From positions 1 to 64,000 of the forward strand of contig CABIZV010000011.1 in assembly GCA_902363335.1 (NCBI GenBank): a stretch of 64,000 nucleotides of DNA. The letters are read 5' to 3'. Source of the DNA: Enterobacteriaceae bacterium (GTDB taxonomy: Bacteria; Pseudomonadota; Gammaproteobacteria; Enterobacterales; Enterobacteriaceae). A program made the translations under genes and the position numbers. Below the pieces are notes generated by a model that was given only the letters and a program-made list of their open reading frames with translations, did no database searches and had not been told where the DNA came from. Below are positions 26,908 through 34,387 of the stretch, piece after piece. How positions within the stretch are numbered: position 1 is the first letter of the stretch; the number at the start of each line of letters is the position of its first letter.

Positions 26908-27804
26908 ATGCCAGCAACGGTCACGCCGCATGATTCAGTCTTCAAAACATTTCTCTCCCGCGCTGAAACCGCGCGGGATTTTATTACCCTCCACCTGCCC
27001 TCGACGCTCATTAAACTGTGCAAACTGGAGACCCTGAAACTGGAGTCAGGAAGTTTTATCGAGGATGACTTGCGTCCCTACTACAGTGACATTATCTACT
27101 CGCTGCAAACCACCACTGGGCGCGGCTATATCCACGTATTGATTGAACATCAGAGCACGCCAGATAAGCACATGGCTTTTCGGCTACTGCGCTATGCCGT
27201 CGCCGCCATGCAACGCCATCTCGACGCGGGGCATAAAAAACTGCCGCTGGTGATCCCGATTCTGTTCTATCACGGAAAACGAACGCCTTATCCCTGGACG
27301 CTAAACTGGCTGGATGAATTTAGCGATCCCGATAGCGCACGCCAACTTTACGGATCCGCTTTCCCATTGGTCGACATCACCGTGATTCCCGATGACGAAA
27401 TTATGCGCCACCACAGCATGGCGGCACTAACGCTTGTTCAAAAACACATCCGCCTGCGCGATATGGCACAACTTGAAGATAAGCTCGCCAGCCTGTTCGT
27501 TTTAGGACAGCTAAGCGGACAACAAATAACCGCACTGATAAACTATCTGATTCAGGCAGGACAAGCGCGGGATGTTCAGAAACTATTGTATGGGCTGGCA
27601 CAGCGGGTGCCGGAGCATGGAGAAAAATTCATGACCATGGCAGAGCAGTTGAAATTGATTGGGCGGAAGGAAGGTATTCAGGAAGGTAAACGCACTGCGA
27701 CACAAGAAATGGCAAAAGCCATGCTTGAGCGAGGCCTCGATAGTCACATCATCATGGAAATTACCGGTTTTTCACAAGATGAACTTCAAAAATTTCCGCA
27801 TTAA
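26908..27804 (+). CDS. Rpn-family recombination-promoting nuclease
   Basis: A 298-residue protein of the Rpn/YhgA family (PF04754, PD-(D/E)XK nuclease fold). The signature is clear: TPHDSVFKTFLS at 6-17, then the active-site set D61 in RPYYSDIIY, E80 and Q82 in VLIEHQS, followed by RYAVAAMQRHL and PILFYHG. E. coli RpnA is a DNA endonuclease; related proteins are reported as toxic anti-phage proteins held in check by a C-terminal product made from an internal start. The C-terminus is charged and repetitive (EGIQEGKR). It is inserted between convergent rhtB and rhtC, a place that is empty in E. coli K-12. Confidence 0.92.
   Translation: MPATVTPHDSVFKTFLSRAETARDFITLHLPSTLIKLCKLETLKLESGSFIEDDLRPYYSDIIYSLQTTTGRGYIHVLIEHQSTPDKHMAFRLLRYAVAAMQRHLDAGHKKLPLVIPILFYHGKRTPYPWTLNWLDEFSDPDSARQLYGSAFPLVDITVIPDDEIMRHHSMAALTLVQKHIRLRDMAQLEDKLASLFVLGQLSGQQITALINYLIQAGQARDVQKLLYGLAQRVPEHGEKFMTMAEQLKLIGRKEGIQEGKRTATQEMAKAMLERGLDSHIIMEITGFSQDELQKFPH
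27631..27804 (+). CDS. Candidate internal Rpn small protein (RpnS-like)
   Basis: In frame with the Rpn gene, an ATG at codon 242 is preceded by GGAG with an 8-nt spacer, a good ribosome site. It would give a 57-residue protein equal to the C-terminus of the nuclease (starting MTMAEQLKLIGRK). In described Rpn systems, such separately translated C-termini bind and block the full-length toxin. A second ATG two codons later is also usable. The assignment is an inference from the start signal and family knowledge. Confidence 0.45.
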   Translation: MTMAEQLKLIGRKEGIQEGKRTATQEMAKAMLERGLDSHIIMEITGFSQDELQKFPH

Positions 27805-27810
27805 TTTTTT

Positions 27811-27841
27811 GCCCACCCGTGTCACACATCACCGGGTGGGC
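27811..27841. repeat. Inverted repeat between rpn and rhtC
   Basis: Perfect 9-bp arms GCCCACCCG (27811-27819) and CGGGTGGGC (27833-27841) with a 13-nt loop. The T-run lies on the 5' side (27805-27810) on the plus strand, so it is not a canonical intrinsic terminator in either direction. It could still form an RNA end structure for both convergent genes. Confidence 0.6.
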
Positions 27842-27847
27842 TAACGC

Positions 27848-28471
27848 TTAGCGCGAAATAATCAAATGAATACCAAATCCCGCAAACAGGGTTCCGGCAA
27901 TACCGTCGATCCATTTCGCGGCGCGCTGGTAACCACGGCGCATTGCCGGTAGCGCAAACAGACTGGCAACGACGGTGAACCAGGCCAGCGTTTCGAGAAT
28001 AATCAGGACGAAAATGCCCCAGCGCTCACCCGCACCGACGTTATCGCCAACGAACAGCGAGAACACCGAGCCAAAATAGATAATTGCTTTTGGGTTTGCC
28101 AGGTTTGTCAGCAGACCTTTCATAAAGCTGCGTCCACCTTGCGCCAATTCAACCTGAGGTTCTTCTGCCACCGCTGACGTCTCTTTTTTTAGCGCCCCGC
28201 GCAGCATCTGGTAACCCATCCAGCATAGGTACAGGCCACCGCCAACCATAATGATGGTATGCAGCCACGCCATTTTTTCGATAATCAGATGCAGGCCAAG
28301 CAGCGCAATACCCGCCCAGACCATAACCCCGCAGGTGATCCCCAGCACGCCCATCATCGCTTCTTTTCGCGAGCGGCTGACGGCTGTTTGAGACACAAAG
28401 AAGAAGTCCGGCCCCGGGCTCATCAACGCAATGATGTGCACCAGCGCCACGGTCAGAAACAATGTAATCAT
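27848..28471 (-). CDS. rhtC: Threonine exporter RhtC
   Basis: LysE/RhtB-superfamily inner-membrane exporter that gives threonine resistance. The 207 residues compare with 206 in E. coli. Family features are MSPGPDFFFVSQTAVSRSR at about 18-36 and NLANPKAIIYFGSVFSLF near 124-141. It lies downstream of recQ in the same direction, with an 81-bp gap. Confidence 0.96.
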   Translation of the reverse strand: MITLFLTVALVHIIALMSPGPDFFFVSQTAVSRSRKEAMMGVLGITCGVMVWAGIALLGLHLIIEKMAWLHTIIMVGGGLYLCWMGYQMLRGALKKETSAVAEEPQVELAQGGRSFMKGLLTNLANPKAIIYFGSVFSLFVGDNVGAGERWGIFVLIILETLAWFTVVASLFALPAMRRGYQRAAKWIDGIAGTLFAGFGIHLIISR

Positions 28472-28552
28472 GATAGACCTACCAACGGGACGATAAATTC
28501 GCGGAAAAATAATACAGTGAGTGACTATCCTGACACTTTTTCCGTGAACTGA

Positions 28553-30397
28553 CTACTCCTCATCGTCACCATCGACGTGGGCGCGGATCAGCGCCAGAAA
28601 CTCACGGCCAAAGCGCTCAAGTTTGCGCGTGCCCACACCATTGACACTTAGCATATCGCTTGGTGAAACCGGCATTTGCTCAGCCATCTCAATCAGGGTT
28701 GCGTCGTTGAAGACCACATACGGCGGGATATTCTCTTCATCGGCAATCGCTTTACGCAACTTACGCAATTTGGCAAACAGCTGGCGGTCATAATTACCCA
28801 CCGCAGCTTTCTGCATCACACGAGGCTTCAGCGCAACGATACGCGGCACCGCAAGCTGGAGCGGCGCTTCGCCGCGTAGTACCGGGCGGGAAGCATCGGT
28901 GAGCTGTAACGCCGAATGCTGGGCGATATTCTGGGTGACAAAGCCAAGGTGGATCAGTTGGCGAATCACGCTCACCCAATGCTCGTGGCTCTTTTCGCGG
29001 CCCATTCCATAGACTTTGAGTTTATCATGACCGAAATCGCGAATACGCTGGCTGTTGGCCCCGCGTATCACCTCAACCACATAGCCCATACCAAAACGCT
29101 GGTTAACGCGGCCGATGGTAGAAAGTGCAATCTGAGCGTCCTGCGCACCATCATACTGTTTCGGCGGGTCAAGGCAGATATCGCAGTTGCCGCACTGCTC
29201 CTGACGCCCTTCACCAAAGTAGTTAAGCAACACCAGACGACGGCAGGTCTGCGCTTCAGCAAACGCCCCCATCGCGTTGAGCTTATGACGTTCAATATCT
29301 AACAGCATACCCGCCGGTTTTTCTTCCAGACAGCGGCGCAGCCAGGCCATATCGGCCGGATCGTAAAATAGCATCGCTTCCGCAGGCAGGCCATCACGCC
29401 CGGCGCGACCGGTTTCCTGATAGTAGGATTCAATATTGCGCGGAATATCAAAGTGCACCACAAAACGGACGTTCGGCTTATTGATGCCCATCCCGAATGC
29501 GACGGTGGCGACCACAATTTGCAGATCATCACGCTGGAATTTCTCCTGCACATCGGCACGAACGGTGTGTTCCAGCCCGGCATGATAGGCTCCTGCGCTA
29601 ATTCCACGGCTTTGTAGACGCGCGGCGGTGTCTTCAACTTTCGAGCGGCTGTTGCAGTAAATAATGCCCGATTTACCTTTCTGTTCCTGCACATAGCGCA
29701 TCAGCTGGTCGAGAGGCTTGAACTTCTCCATCAGCATGTAGCGAATATTCGGACGGTCAAAACTGCTGATTTGGATCAGCGGATCGTTAAGCCCCAGCAG
29801 ACGGGCAATGTCGCTGCGGGTGGTATCATCCGCCGTCGCGGTGAGCGCCATAAAGGGCAGAGAAGGGAAACGCTGACGCAGTTGCCCCAGAGCGGCATAT
29901 TCCGGGCGGAAATCATGCCCCCACTGGGAAATACAGTGCGCTTCGTCTACCGCCAACATCACCGGATTCCAGTGCGCCAGATGCTCGAGGAAGTTATCCA
30001 GCATCAGGCGTTCCGGAGCGATATACAGTAAGCGAATCTGCCCAGTACGACACCCGGCCATCACTTCTTGCTGCTGCTCACGGGTCTGGGTGGAGTTGAT
30101 GCAGGCCGCCGACACGCCGTTTGCCAGCAGTTGATCGACCTGGTCTTTCATCAATGAAATCAGCGGTGAAACCACTACCGTCAGACCATCAAGTACCAGC
30201 GCAGGGATCTGATAACACAGCGATTTACCGCCGCCGGTCGGCATCACCACTAAACAGTCGCGTCCTTCCAGCACGGTATCGATGATGGTTTCCTGGCCCG
30301 GGCGGAATTGCTGATAGCCAAAGGTCTCCTGCAAAACCTGTTTAGCCAGCGATCCCTGATTCAAAACTTCCGCCTGTGCCACATTGACCCCATTCAC
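28553..30397 (-). CDS. recQ: ATP-dependent DNA helicase RecQ
   Basis: 3'-5' helicase of the RecF pathway. Helicase motifs in order: FGYQQFRPGQ, Walker A TGGGKSLC near residue 55, DEAH near 150, ALTATAD near 180, and QETGRAGRDG near 330. A zinc-binding domain (CRRLVLLNYFGE...CGNCDIC) and the C-terminal HRDC domain follow. From GTG 30397 there are 614 residues, five more than the 609 of E. coli, because of a short N-terminal difference. It sits directly after the pldA terminator. Confidence 0.96.
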   Translation of the reverse strand: MNGVNVAQAEVLNQGSLAKQVLQETFGYQQFRPGQETIIDTVLEGRDCLVVMPTGGGKSLCYQIPALVLDGLTVVVSPLISLMKDQVDQLLANGVSAACINSTQTREQQQEVMAGCRTGQIRLLYIAPERLMLDNFLEHLAHWNPVMLAVDEAHCISQWGHDFRPEYAALGQLRQRFPSLPFMALTATADDTTRSDIARLLGLNDPLIQISSFDRPNIRYMLMEKFKPLDQLMRYVQEQKGKSGIIYCNSRSKVEDTAARLQSRGISAGAYHAGLEHTVRADVQEKFQRDDLQIVVATVAFGMGINKPNVRFVVHFDIPRNIESYYQETGRAGRDGLPAEAMLFYDPADMAWLRRCLEEKPAGMLLDIERHKLNAMGAFAEAQTCRRLVLLNYFGEGRQEQCGNCDICLDPPKQYDGAQDAQIALSTIGRVNQRFGMGYVVEVIRGANSQRIRDFGHDKLKVYGMGREKSHEHWVSVIRQLIHLGFVTQNIAQHSALQLTDASRPVLRGEAPLQLAVPRIVALKPRVMQKAAVGNYDRQLFAKLRKLRKAIADEENIPPYVVFNDATLIEMAEQMPVSPSDMLSVNGVGTRKLERFGREFLALIRAHVDGDDEE

Positions 30398-30402
30398 CGT
30401 AA

Positions 30403-30432
30403 AATAAAAACAGGCGCTATTTTCAGCGCCTG
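30403..30432 (-). terminator. Intrinsic terminator of pldA
   Basis: Perfect 8-bp stem CAGGCGCT / AGCGCCTG (30411-30418 with 30425-30432), with a run of five T residues after the stem on the minus strand. It lies 6 bp before the recQ start, so recQ expression must come from readthrough or from a promoter that overlaps the terminator. Confidence 0.85.
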
Positions 30433-30500
30433 CGTGCCAAACTGCAACGTTTTAGACGAAATCCTTCGGCCACCCTCGCAACAAAACGAAGGATACGCTG

Positions 30501-31367
30501 TTAAAACAGATCGTTAAGCATTACACCGACGCCCACGCGGGTCTGGTTAAAGTTATAGTCGATAAGCGACTCACCGTAACCACTGTAGACCTGGGTGTAA
30601 AAACGCACGTGTTTGGTCATCGGATAGCTCACGCCAAGCTCTGCACCGCCGTAGCCGGTGTTCCAGTTATATTGCCCCTGGGCGCTGAGTACCGCATCCC
30701 CTAACTGGTAACCGATTTTCAGCCGGTAATAACCCATATACTTGGTGATATCCGGGTTGTCATTGGTTTCACCCACAACGTACCAGGGCTTCACTTCCAC
30801 CAGCCAGTTGCCATTTTGCGCCATCAGGCGAGTATAAAGGCGGTTCCAGCTACGGGAGGTCGGGTCGGAGCGACCATTGGAATCATGGTTGTAGCCCATT
30901 TCGACGTCGCGCAGCGTCCAGCCAGCAAACCGATAATCCGTCGCGAACCCGAGGAACAGCTGCGGTTCATAGTTGGTTTCACGAAACGGCGCGGACTCAT
31001 CGCTGTTGGAAAGCTGCCACCAGGAGCGCTGGGTATAAGACGCGGCGAGCACCGAATTATCACCCAGAATGCCACGCCATAGCGGGAACGCCAGACTCAG
31101 TTGGTATTTCACCTCATCCTTACGTGCATTCTCAGCCCAGTTATAGGTACGAATCGCTTCTTTGTTGAGATCGCTGGTCCAGGTATAAAGCAGGTAGTTG
31201 CTCTCATAAGGATAGAGCGTGAACGGATTATCATGTTCTTGCAGCAAGTTGGCGATAATACTGCCGCGTACCGCGGGCACATCATGCACTTCTTTAATTG
31301 TTGCTTCCTGCGCAAACGCTGAGATAGGCAGCAATAGCGCCAGTAATCCACTCCATGAGAACCGCAT
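30501..31367 (-). CDS. pldA: Outer membrane phospholipase A
   Basis: Calcium-dependent outer-membrane phospholipase (OMPLA), a 12-stranded barrel active as a dimer that removes misplaced phospholipids from the outer leaflet. From ATG 31367 there are 288 residues (E. coli 289). A signal peptide ends near AFA-QEA, about residue 20. The catalytic histidine and serine lie in GYNHDSNGRSDPTSRSWNR, and the C-terminus ends with phenylalanine, as barrel proteins do. The ribosome site AGAGGA supports this start over a longer one. Confidence 0.96.
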   Translation of the reverse strand: MRFSWSGLLALLLPISAFAQEATIKEVHDVPAVRGSIIANLLQEHDNPFTLYPYESNYLLYTWTSDLNKEAIRTYNWAENARKDEVKYQLSLAFPLWRGILGDNSVLAASYTQRSWWQLSNSDESAPFRETNYEPQLFLGFATDYRFAGWTLRDVEMGYNHDSNGRSDPTSRSWNRLYTRLMAQNGNWLVEVKPWYVVGETNDNPDITKYMGYYRLKIGYQLGDAVLSAQGQYNWNTGYGGAELGVSYPMTKHVRFYTQVYSGYGESLIDYNFNQTRVGVGVMLNDLF

Positions 31368-31527
31368 CAGACACTTTCCTCTGAGATTTATAAAAACGAT
31401 GAATAACAAAATGACACGTATTCTACCTGTTTGTGTAAGTCTTGCTCATCAAACCTTTCCAAAAGTAGAAATCATCGCGTTATGAGCATAAAATCAACAT
31501 TTCATTAACATTAAATGCAAGGTCGCT

Positions 31528-31995
31528 ATGTCTGTACAACTCACCGCTGATGCCGCTCTCAAGCTGGTTGGCGAAATCTTTGTCTATCATATGCCGTTTA
31601 ACCGGGCGCTGAATCTGGAGCTGGAAGTCTACGAGAAAGCCTTCGCGCAGTTGAGTTTTAACAATCAACCGATGATGGTCGGCAACTGGGCGCAGAGTAT
31701 TTTGCACGGAGGCGTGATTGCCTCAGCGCTGGACGTCGCAGCCGGTCTGGTCTGTGTTGGCAGTACGCTGACGCGGCATGACACCATTAATGAAGATGAG
31801 CTACGTCAGCGGCTATCAAAAATGGGCACCATCGATCTGCGCGTTGACTATTTACGTCCGGGCCGCGGTACTCGTTTTACCGCCACCAGCACATTGCTGC
31901 GTGCCGGCAATAAAGTGGCCGTCGCCCGCGTGGAGTTGCACAACGAAGAACAAACGCATATTGCCAGCGCCACCGCGACATATATGGTGGGATAA
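31528..31995 (+). CDS. yigI: Acyl-CoA thioesterase family protein YigI
   Basis: Hot-dog-fold thioesterase; E. coli YigI acts on medium- to long-chain acyl-CoA. The 155 residues equal the E. coli length. The fold's central segment is HGGVIASALDVAAG near residue 63, followed by TIDLRVDYLRPGRG. It is divergent from pldA and is followed by rarD after 51 bp. Confidence 0.92.
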   Translation: MSVQLTADAALKLVGEIFVYHMPFNRALNLELEVYEKAFAQLSFNNQPMMVGNWAQSILHGGVIASALDVAAGLVCVGSTLTRHDTINEDELRQRLSKMGTIDLRVDYLRPGRGTRFTATSTLLRAGNKVAVARVELHNEEQTHIASATATYMVG

Positions 31996-32046
31996 CCGCC
32001 ATAATCGCGTAACATTGTGTGACTTTTCTCGAAATGGATATTTCTC

Positions 32047-32940
32047 ATGGATCCCAAACAGACGCGTCAGGGCGTACTTCTTGCCCTTGCCGCCTATTTT
32101 ATCTGGGGCATTGCACCCGCCTACTTTAAGCTGATTTATTACGTCCCTGCCGATGAGATCCTGACCCACCGCGTCATCTGGTCGTTTTTCTTTATGGTGG
32201 CGCTGATTAGCATCAGCCGTCAGTGGACGCAGGTCAAAACGCTGCTGAAAACCCCCAAAAAAATCTTTCTGCTGGCGCTGTCTGCGGTGCTGATTGGCGG
32301 AAACTGGCTGTTGTTTATCTGGTCAGTCAATAACCATCATATGCTTGAGGCCAGCCTCGGATACTTTGTTAACCCACTGGTGAACATTGTGTTGGGGATG
32401 ATTTTCCTCGGCGAGCGCTTCCGCCGGATGCAATGGCTGGCGGTGATTCTGGCTATTTGCGGGGTGCTGGTACAGCTCTGGACGTTCGGCTCGCTGCCGC
32501 TCATCGCGCTAGGATTAGCGTTTAGCTTCGCGTTCTACGGCCTGGTGCGCAAGAAAATCGCCGTGGATGCCCAGACCGGTATGCTCTTTGAAACGCTCTG
32601 GCTGCTGCCGGTGGCGGCAATTTATCTGTTCGGTATCGCCGACAGCGCGACAAGCCATATGGGAAGTAACCCGTGGTCGCTTAATCTGCTGCTGATTGCC
32701 GCGGGCGTGGTCACGACGATTCCGCTGCTGTGCTTTACCGGTGCCGCCACCCGTCTGCGTCTGTCGACGCTGGGTTTCTTCCAGTATATTGGCCCAACGT
32801 TAATGTTCCTGCTGGCGGTGACATTCTACGGCGAAGTGCCGGGAGCGGATAAGATGGTGACCTTTGCGTTTATCTGGGTTGCACTGGCGATATTTGTGAT
32901 GGATGCGGTGTATACGCAGCGACGAGGGCGTCGCGGATAA
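32047..32940 (+). CDS. rarD: EamA-family permease RarD
   Basis: Inner-membrane protein of the drug/metabolite transporter superfamily with ten predicted helices in two EamA repeats. The 297 residues compare with 296 in E. coli. Although named from chloramphenicol resistance in Pseudomonas, the substrate in enterics is unknown. Typical segments are AAYFIWGIAPAYFKLI near residue 15 and NHHMLEASLGYFVNPL near 97. A REP array follows. Confidence 0.94.
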   Translation: MDPKQTRQGVLLALAAYFIWGIAPAYFKLIYYVPADEILTHRVIWSFFFMVALISISRQWTQVKTLLKTPKKIFLLALSAVLIGGNWLLFIWSVNNHHMLEASLGYFVNPLVNIVLGMIFLGERFRRMQWLAVILAICGVLVQLWTFGSLPLIALGLAFSFAFYGLVRKKIAVDAQTGMLFETLWLLPVAAIYLFGIADSATSHMGSNPWSLNLLLIAAGVVTTIPLLCFTGAATRLRLSTLGFFQYIGPTLMFLLAVTFYGEVPGADKMVTFAFIWVALAIFVMDAVYTQRRGRRG

Positions 32941-32945
32941 ACCTT

Positions 32946-33077
32946 TGCCGGATGGCGCTACGCTTATCCGGCCTACAAGTCATTGCTAACCATAGGCCGG
33001 ATAAGGCATCGCCGCCATCCGGCCTACAAATCATTGCTAACCGTAGGCCGGATAAGGCATCGCCGCCATCCGGCACA
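32946..33077. repeat. REP/BIME array between rarD and corA
   Basis: Three palindromes: about 32946-32976, 32993-33026 and 33043-33077. The last two belong to a direct repeat with a period of 51 bp (CATTGCTAACC followed by TAGGCCGGATAAGGCATCGC). The array separates the convergent 3' ends of rarD and corA. E. coli K-12 carries yigF and yigG at this place. Confidence 0.85.
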
Positions 33078-33081
33078 CGCA

Positions 33082-34032
33082 TTACAGCCAGTTCTTGCGC
33101 TTAAAGTACAGATATGGCGCAAGCCCCGCCAGAATCATGAAGATAATCGCGCCCGGATAGCCAAAGCTCCAGCGTAGCTCCGGCATAAACTCAAAGTTCA
33201 TTCCATAGCTCGACGCCACAAGCGTTGGCGGCAGGAATACCACCGAGACCACCGAGAAGATTTTGATAATGCGGTTCTGCTCGATGTTGATAAAGCCCAT
33301 CGCCGCCTGCATCAGGAAGTTAACCTTCTGGAACAGAGATTCGTTATGCGGCAGCAGGGATTCGATATCTCGCAGGATTTCACGCGCCTGCTCCAGCTGA
33401 TTTGCCGGTAGACGCGCTTTACGCACCAGGAAGTTCAGCGCGCGCTGGGTATCCATCAGACACAGGCGCACCTTCCAACCGATATCTTCCAGTTCAGCAA
33501 GCGTTGAGAGTGCATCATCGTACTCGTCGCCCTGACGCCCTTCCATAATCACACGGCTGAGCTTTTCGAGATCGCTGTAAATATTTTCAATTTCATCCGC
33601 CAGCTGTTCGATTTTGGTTTCGAACAGATCGAGCAGCAGCTCGTAGGCGTTGCCGTCTACCATAAGCTGGCTACGCGCACGCATACGGTACAGGCGGAAT
33701 GCCGGCAGTTCGCGCTCACGCAGAGTAAACAGGCGGCCTTCGCGGATGGTGAATGCGACGGTGGAGTTACCGGCGTGATCGTCCGCATCTTCATAGAAGA
33801 AGAAGGAGTGAATATGCAAACCGTCTTCGTCTTCAAAAAAACGCGCGGATGCTTCGATGTCTTCCAGTTCAGGGCGCGTGGCCAGGTTCTGGCCCAAATC
33901 CTTTTGCACACGGTTTCGTTCATCGTCATCCGGTTCGACTAAATCTACCCATACCGAACTGGCCAGGTGATCAATCTCGTCCGCTTCAAGACGCGTTAAA
34001 CGATTTTTTTCCAGTTGAAATGCGCTCAGCAT
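33082..34032 (-). CDS. corA: Magnesium/cobalt transport protein CorA
   Basis: Pentameric inner-membrane channel for magnesium, cobalt and nickel. From ATG 34032 the protein has 316 residues, the E. coli length, starting MLSAFQLEKN. A long cytoplasmic funnel domain precedes two C-terminal helices; the first ends with the family signature YGMNFE (GMN filter) near 280, and the tail is YFKRKNWL. An upstream in-frame TTG is less likely, since GGGAG supports ATG 34032. A 5' leader of about 230 nt precedes it. Confidence 0.97.
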   Translation of the reverse strand: MLSAFQLEKNRLTRLEADEIDHLASSVWVDLVEPDDDERNRVQKDLGQNLATRPELEDIEASARFFEDEDGLHIHSFFFYEDADDHAGNSTVAFTIREGRLFTLRERELPAFRLYRMRARSQLMVDGNAYELLLDLFETKIEQLADEIENIYSDLEKLSRVIMEGRQGDEYDDALSTLAELEDIGWKVRLCLMDTQRALNFLVRKARLPANQLEQAREILRDIESLLPHNESLFQKVNFLMQAAMGFINIEQNRIIKIFSVVSVVFLPPTLVASSYGMNFEFMPELRWSFGYPGAIIFMILAGLAPYLYFKRKNWL

Positions 34033-34118
34033 GACCGGGACTCCCAATGCAAAAAATTATCGGACAGCCGGTGGGCACACAGAAACTACAGAGGTTTCAG
34101 ACCATTAAACAGCCTGAC

Positions 34119-34223
34119 TCAATGCGACGGGATCAATACGAGTCGCTGACAACCGCTAAGGCTATCAGCATAAGAGGATAGCCTTAGGAGTTGTTCCTGG
34201 ATGACAGGAAGGTGAGCCAGCAT
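34119..34223 (-). CDS. Candidate corA leader peptide (CorL-like)
   Basis: A 34-codon open frame within the corA leader, starting MLAHLPVIQEQLLRLS. In Salmonella a short leader gene, corL, couples its translation to Rho-dependent termination before corA. The position fits, but the ribosome site is poor; an overlapping TTG-initiated frame of 18 codons, with AGAGGA seven bases upstream, is an alternative. The stem-loop at 34156-34187 lies inside this frame. Confidence 0.45.
   Translation of the reverse strand: MLAHLPVIQEQLLRLSSYADSLSGCQRLVLIPSH
34156..34187 (-). promoter_or_regulatory. corA leader stem-loop
   Basis: Perfect 11-bp stem CTAAGGCTATC / GATAGCCTTAG with a 10-nt loop in the 5' untranslated region of corA. 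It has no T-run, so it is not an intrinsic terminator. It fits the structured leader known to control corA elongation in Salmonella. Confidence 0.65.
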
Positions 34224-34271
34224 CTACTGGGTGTGTCCAAGGCTTTGTCCTCTTAGCGTAATCGTGCGCGC

Positions 34272-34300
34272 ATGTTACGCCAGCAAAAAAACGGCGTCAA
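34272..34300 (-). promoter_or_regulatory. corA promoter
   Basis: On the minus strand TTGACG (34300-34295) and TAACAT (34277-34272) are separated by 17 bp, giving a start near 34265 and a leader of about 230 nt before corA. Confidence 0.65.
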
Positions 34301-34387
34301 CACGCAACGAAACGCTAACCGGCATTAATTACCTTCAATTCATTAAGGCTAGCAGTTCGTTACAAAATAATGATATTTTTCCGAAAG

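Noticed and set aside
27811..27841. Terminator for rpn or rhtC
   Set aside because: The stem is strong but the T-run is on the wrong side for either direction, so it is listed only as an inverted repeat.
32870..33082. 70-codon minus-strand frame with repeated GGDALSGL
   Set aside because: It is a translation of the REP array between rarD and corA, not a gene.
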